A stretch of DNA of 64,000 nucleotides, taken from positions 496,001-560,000 of the forward strand of contig NZ_JBHSAB010000001.1 of assembly GCF_042649825.1 (NCBI RefSeq). The letters are read 5' to 3'. Under the pieces are notes generated by a model. That model was given only the letters and a program-made list of their open reading frames with translations, was not told where the DNA came from and did not search any database. Shown piece by piece: positions 63,217 through 64,000 of the stretch; positions within the stretch are counted from its first letter, which is position 1, and each line of letters starts with the position of its first letter. Source of the DNA: Legionella_C dresdenensis (lineage in GTDB: Bacteria; Pseudomonadota; Gammaproteobacteria; Legionellales; Legionellaceae). The translations under genes and the position numbers were made by a program.

Positions 63217-64000
63217 AGGCGCCCATTGCCATAAATTTCTGATAACGCGCTTCCAGTAATTGTTCTACAGGCTGATGCTTTAAGGTATGCAACTCCTCTA
63301 TCAGAATCTTTTTCAGGCGGCCAGACATTTCTTCAATATTACGGTGCGCACCGCCCAATGGCTCCTGAATGATTTCATCCACCAGGCCATGCTCAAAAAT
63401 TTTATGGGCAGTAATACCCATTGCTTTTGCAGCTTCACTGGCTTTGGCAGCATCTTTCCAGAGAATAGAGGCGCAGCCCTCGGGTGAAATCACAGAATAA
63501 ATACCAAACTGCAGCATTAATACCCGATCGCCAACGCCAATAGCCAACGCACCGCCGGAACCTGCTTCGCCTGTGACCGTACAGATAACCGGAGTACGCA
63601 ATTTTGCCATTTCCAGCAAATTACGGGCAATCGCTTCCGACTGGTTACGCTCTTCCGCACCAATACCAGGATAAGCTCCGGCGGTATCGATAAAAGTAAA
63701 CACGGGCAGTTTGAATTTTTCAGCCAGCTTCATTAAACGTAATGCTTTTCGGTATTCTTCTGGCCGTGCCATACCAAAATTGCGGTAAACCTTTTCTTTG
63801 GTACGCTTGCCTTTCTGATGGCCAAGCACCATAACCGGCTCGCCATTAAGCCGTGCCATACCGCCAATAATCGCGGGCGCTGAGGAATAATGCCTGTCGC
63901 CATGCAACTCCTGAAAATCAGTGAAAATATGCTCGATATAATCAGTAGTTTGCGGCCGCAGCGGGTGCCGTGCCATTTGAGCGACCTGCCAGGGCTCAAG
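63209..64000 (-). CDS. accA: Acetyl-CoA carboxylase carboxyltransferase alpha subunit (5' end outside the window)
   Basis: AccA and AccD transfer CO2 from biotin to acetyl-CoA, the first step of fatty acid synthesis. The frame remains open to the window edge: PWQVAQMARHPLRPQTTDYI precedes the first visible ATG at 63976, so the start lies outside. The visible 263 residues show DFQELHGDRHYSSAPAIIGG, QKGKRTKEKVYRNFGMARPE, FIDTAGAYPGIGAEERNQSE and SPEGCASILWKDAAKASEAA, all typical. It ends in MAMGACD and overlaps tilS. Confidence 0.96.
   Translation of the reverse strand, partial: LEPWQVAQMARHPLRPQTTDYIEHIFTDFQELHGDRHYSSAPAIIGGMARLNGEPVMVLGHQKGKRTKEKVYRNFGMARPEEYRKALRLMKLAEKFKLPVFTFIDTAGAYPGIGAEERNQSEAIARNLLEMAKLRTPVICTVTGEAGSGGALAIGVGDRVLMLQFGIYSVISPEGCASILWKDAAKASEAAKAMGITAHKIFEHGLVDEIIQEPLGGAHRNIEEMSGRLKKILIEELHTLKHQPVEQLLEARYQKFMAMGACD

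Overview
The window looks like chromosomal DNA of a gammaproteobacterium of the order Legionellales, most likely a Legionella species. The evidence is a housekeeping gene set of gammaproteobacterial type at moderate GC, fleS-fleR-fliEFGHIJ followed by a yhdP-type gene, and large orphan proteins scattered between housekeeping genes. Those orphans carry leucine-rich, ankyrin-like or '...LLTG..AQ.NF...' repeats, the usual look of Dot/Icm type IV effectors. No Dot/Icm apparatus gene and no species marker is present, so the genus is an inference.

Layout. 1-5.1 kb: 3' end of clpB, a secreted beta-propeller protein bracketed by direct repeats, and a large orphan protein. 5.1-9.6 kb (minus strand): orphan protein, mpl, a small secreted protein, and a GIY-YIG nuclease remnant between 52-bp inverted repeats. 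9.0-21.3 kb (minus strand): transcription order fleS, fleR, fliE, fliF, fliG, fliH, fliI, fliJ, then a yhdP/AsmA-like gene and a small membrane protein. This covers the flagellar basal body, export ATPase and regulators. 21.5-25.8 kb (minus): ftsK, lolA, rarA. 25.8-30.4 kb: trxB, aat and infA (plus), pmbA (minus), a phosphodiester glycosidase-like gene (plus), and a 51-bp tandem hairpin array. 30.4-37.5 kb: LRR protein and lolCD-type lipoprotein exporter (minus), then a large effector-like gene, a PilZ protein and yggX (plus). 37.5-45 kb: a MITE-like structured repeat, an AAA/DUF4143 ATPase, mazEF, tRNA-Phe, a serine beta-lactamase-like hydrolase and an 1117-aa repeat protein. 45-51.2 kb (minus): FUSC/HlyD efflux pair, NlpC/P60 peptidase, minor pilins pilV-pilW-pilX. 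51.4-61.7 kb (plus): hisC, phhB, a cold-shock protein, an orphan, nrdA-nrdB with NrdR-like boxes, sdaA, sugE, and an ankyrin-like protein. 61.7-64 kb (minus): accA (5' end outside the window) and tilS.

How the genes work together. Clear functional units are the flagellar operon with its two-component regulators, lolA (chaperone) and lolCD (exporter) for outer-membrane lipoproteins, nrdAB for deoxynucleotide supply, hisC-phhB (possibly aromatic amino acid metabolism), the HlyD-FUSC pump, a minor pilin cluster, and accA-tilS.

What is unusual is the intergenic DNA. At least five families of hairpin-forming dispersed repeats fill the gaps. The most striking is a 97-nt element that can fold into a three-arm cloverleaf. 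It is present twice, 24 kb apart, in opposite orientation and identical base for base; one copy is framed by 34-bp terminal inverted repeats. No CRISPR array, intact insertion sequence, prophage or rRNA operon is visible.
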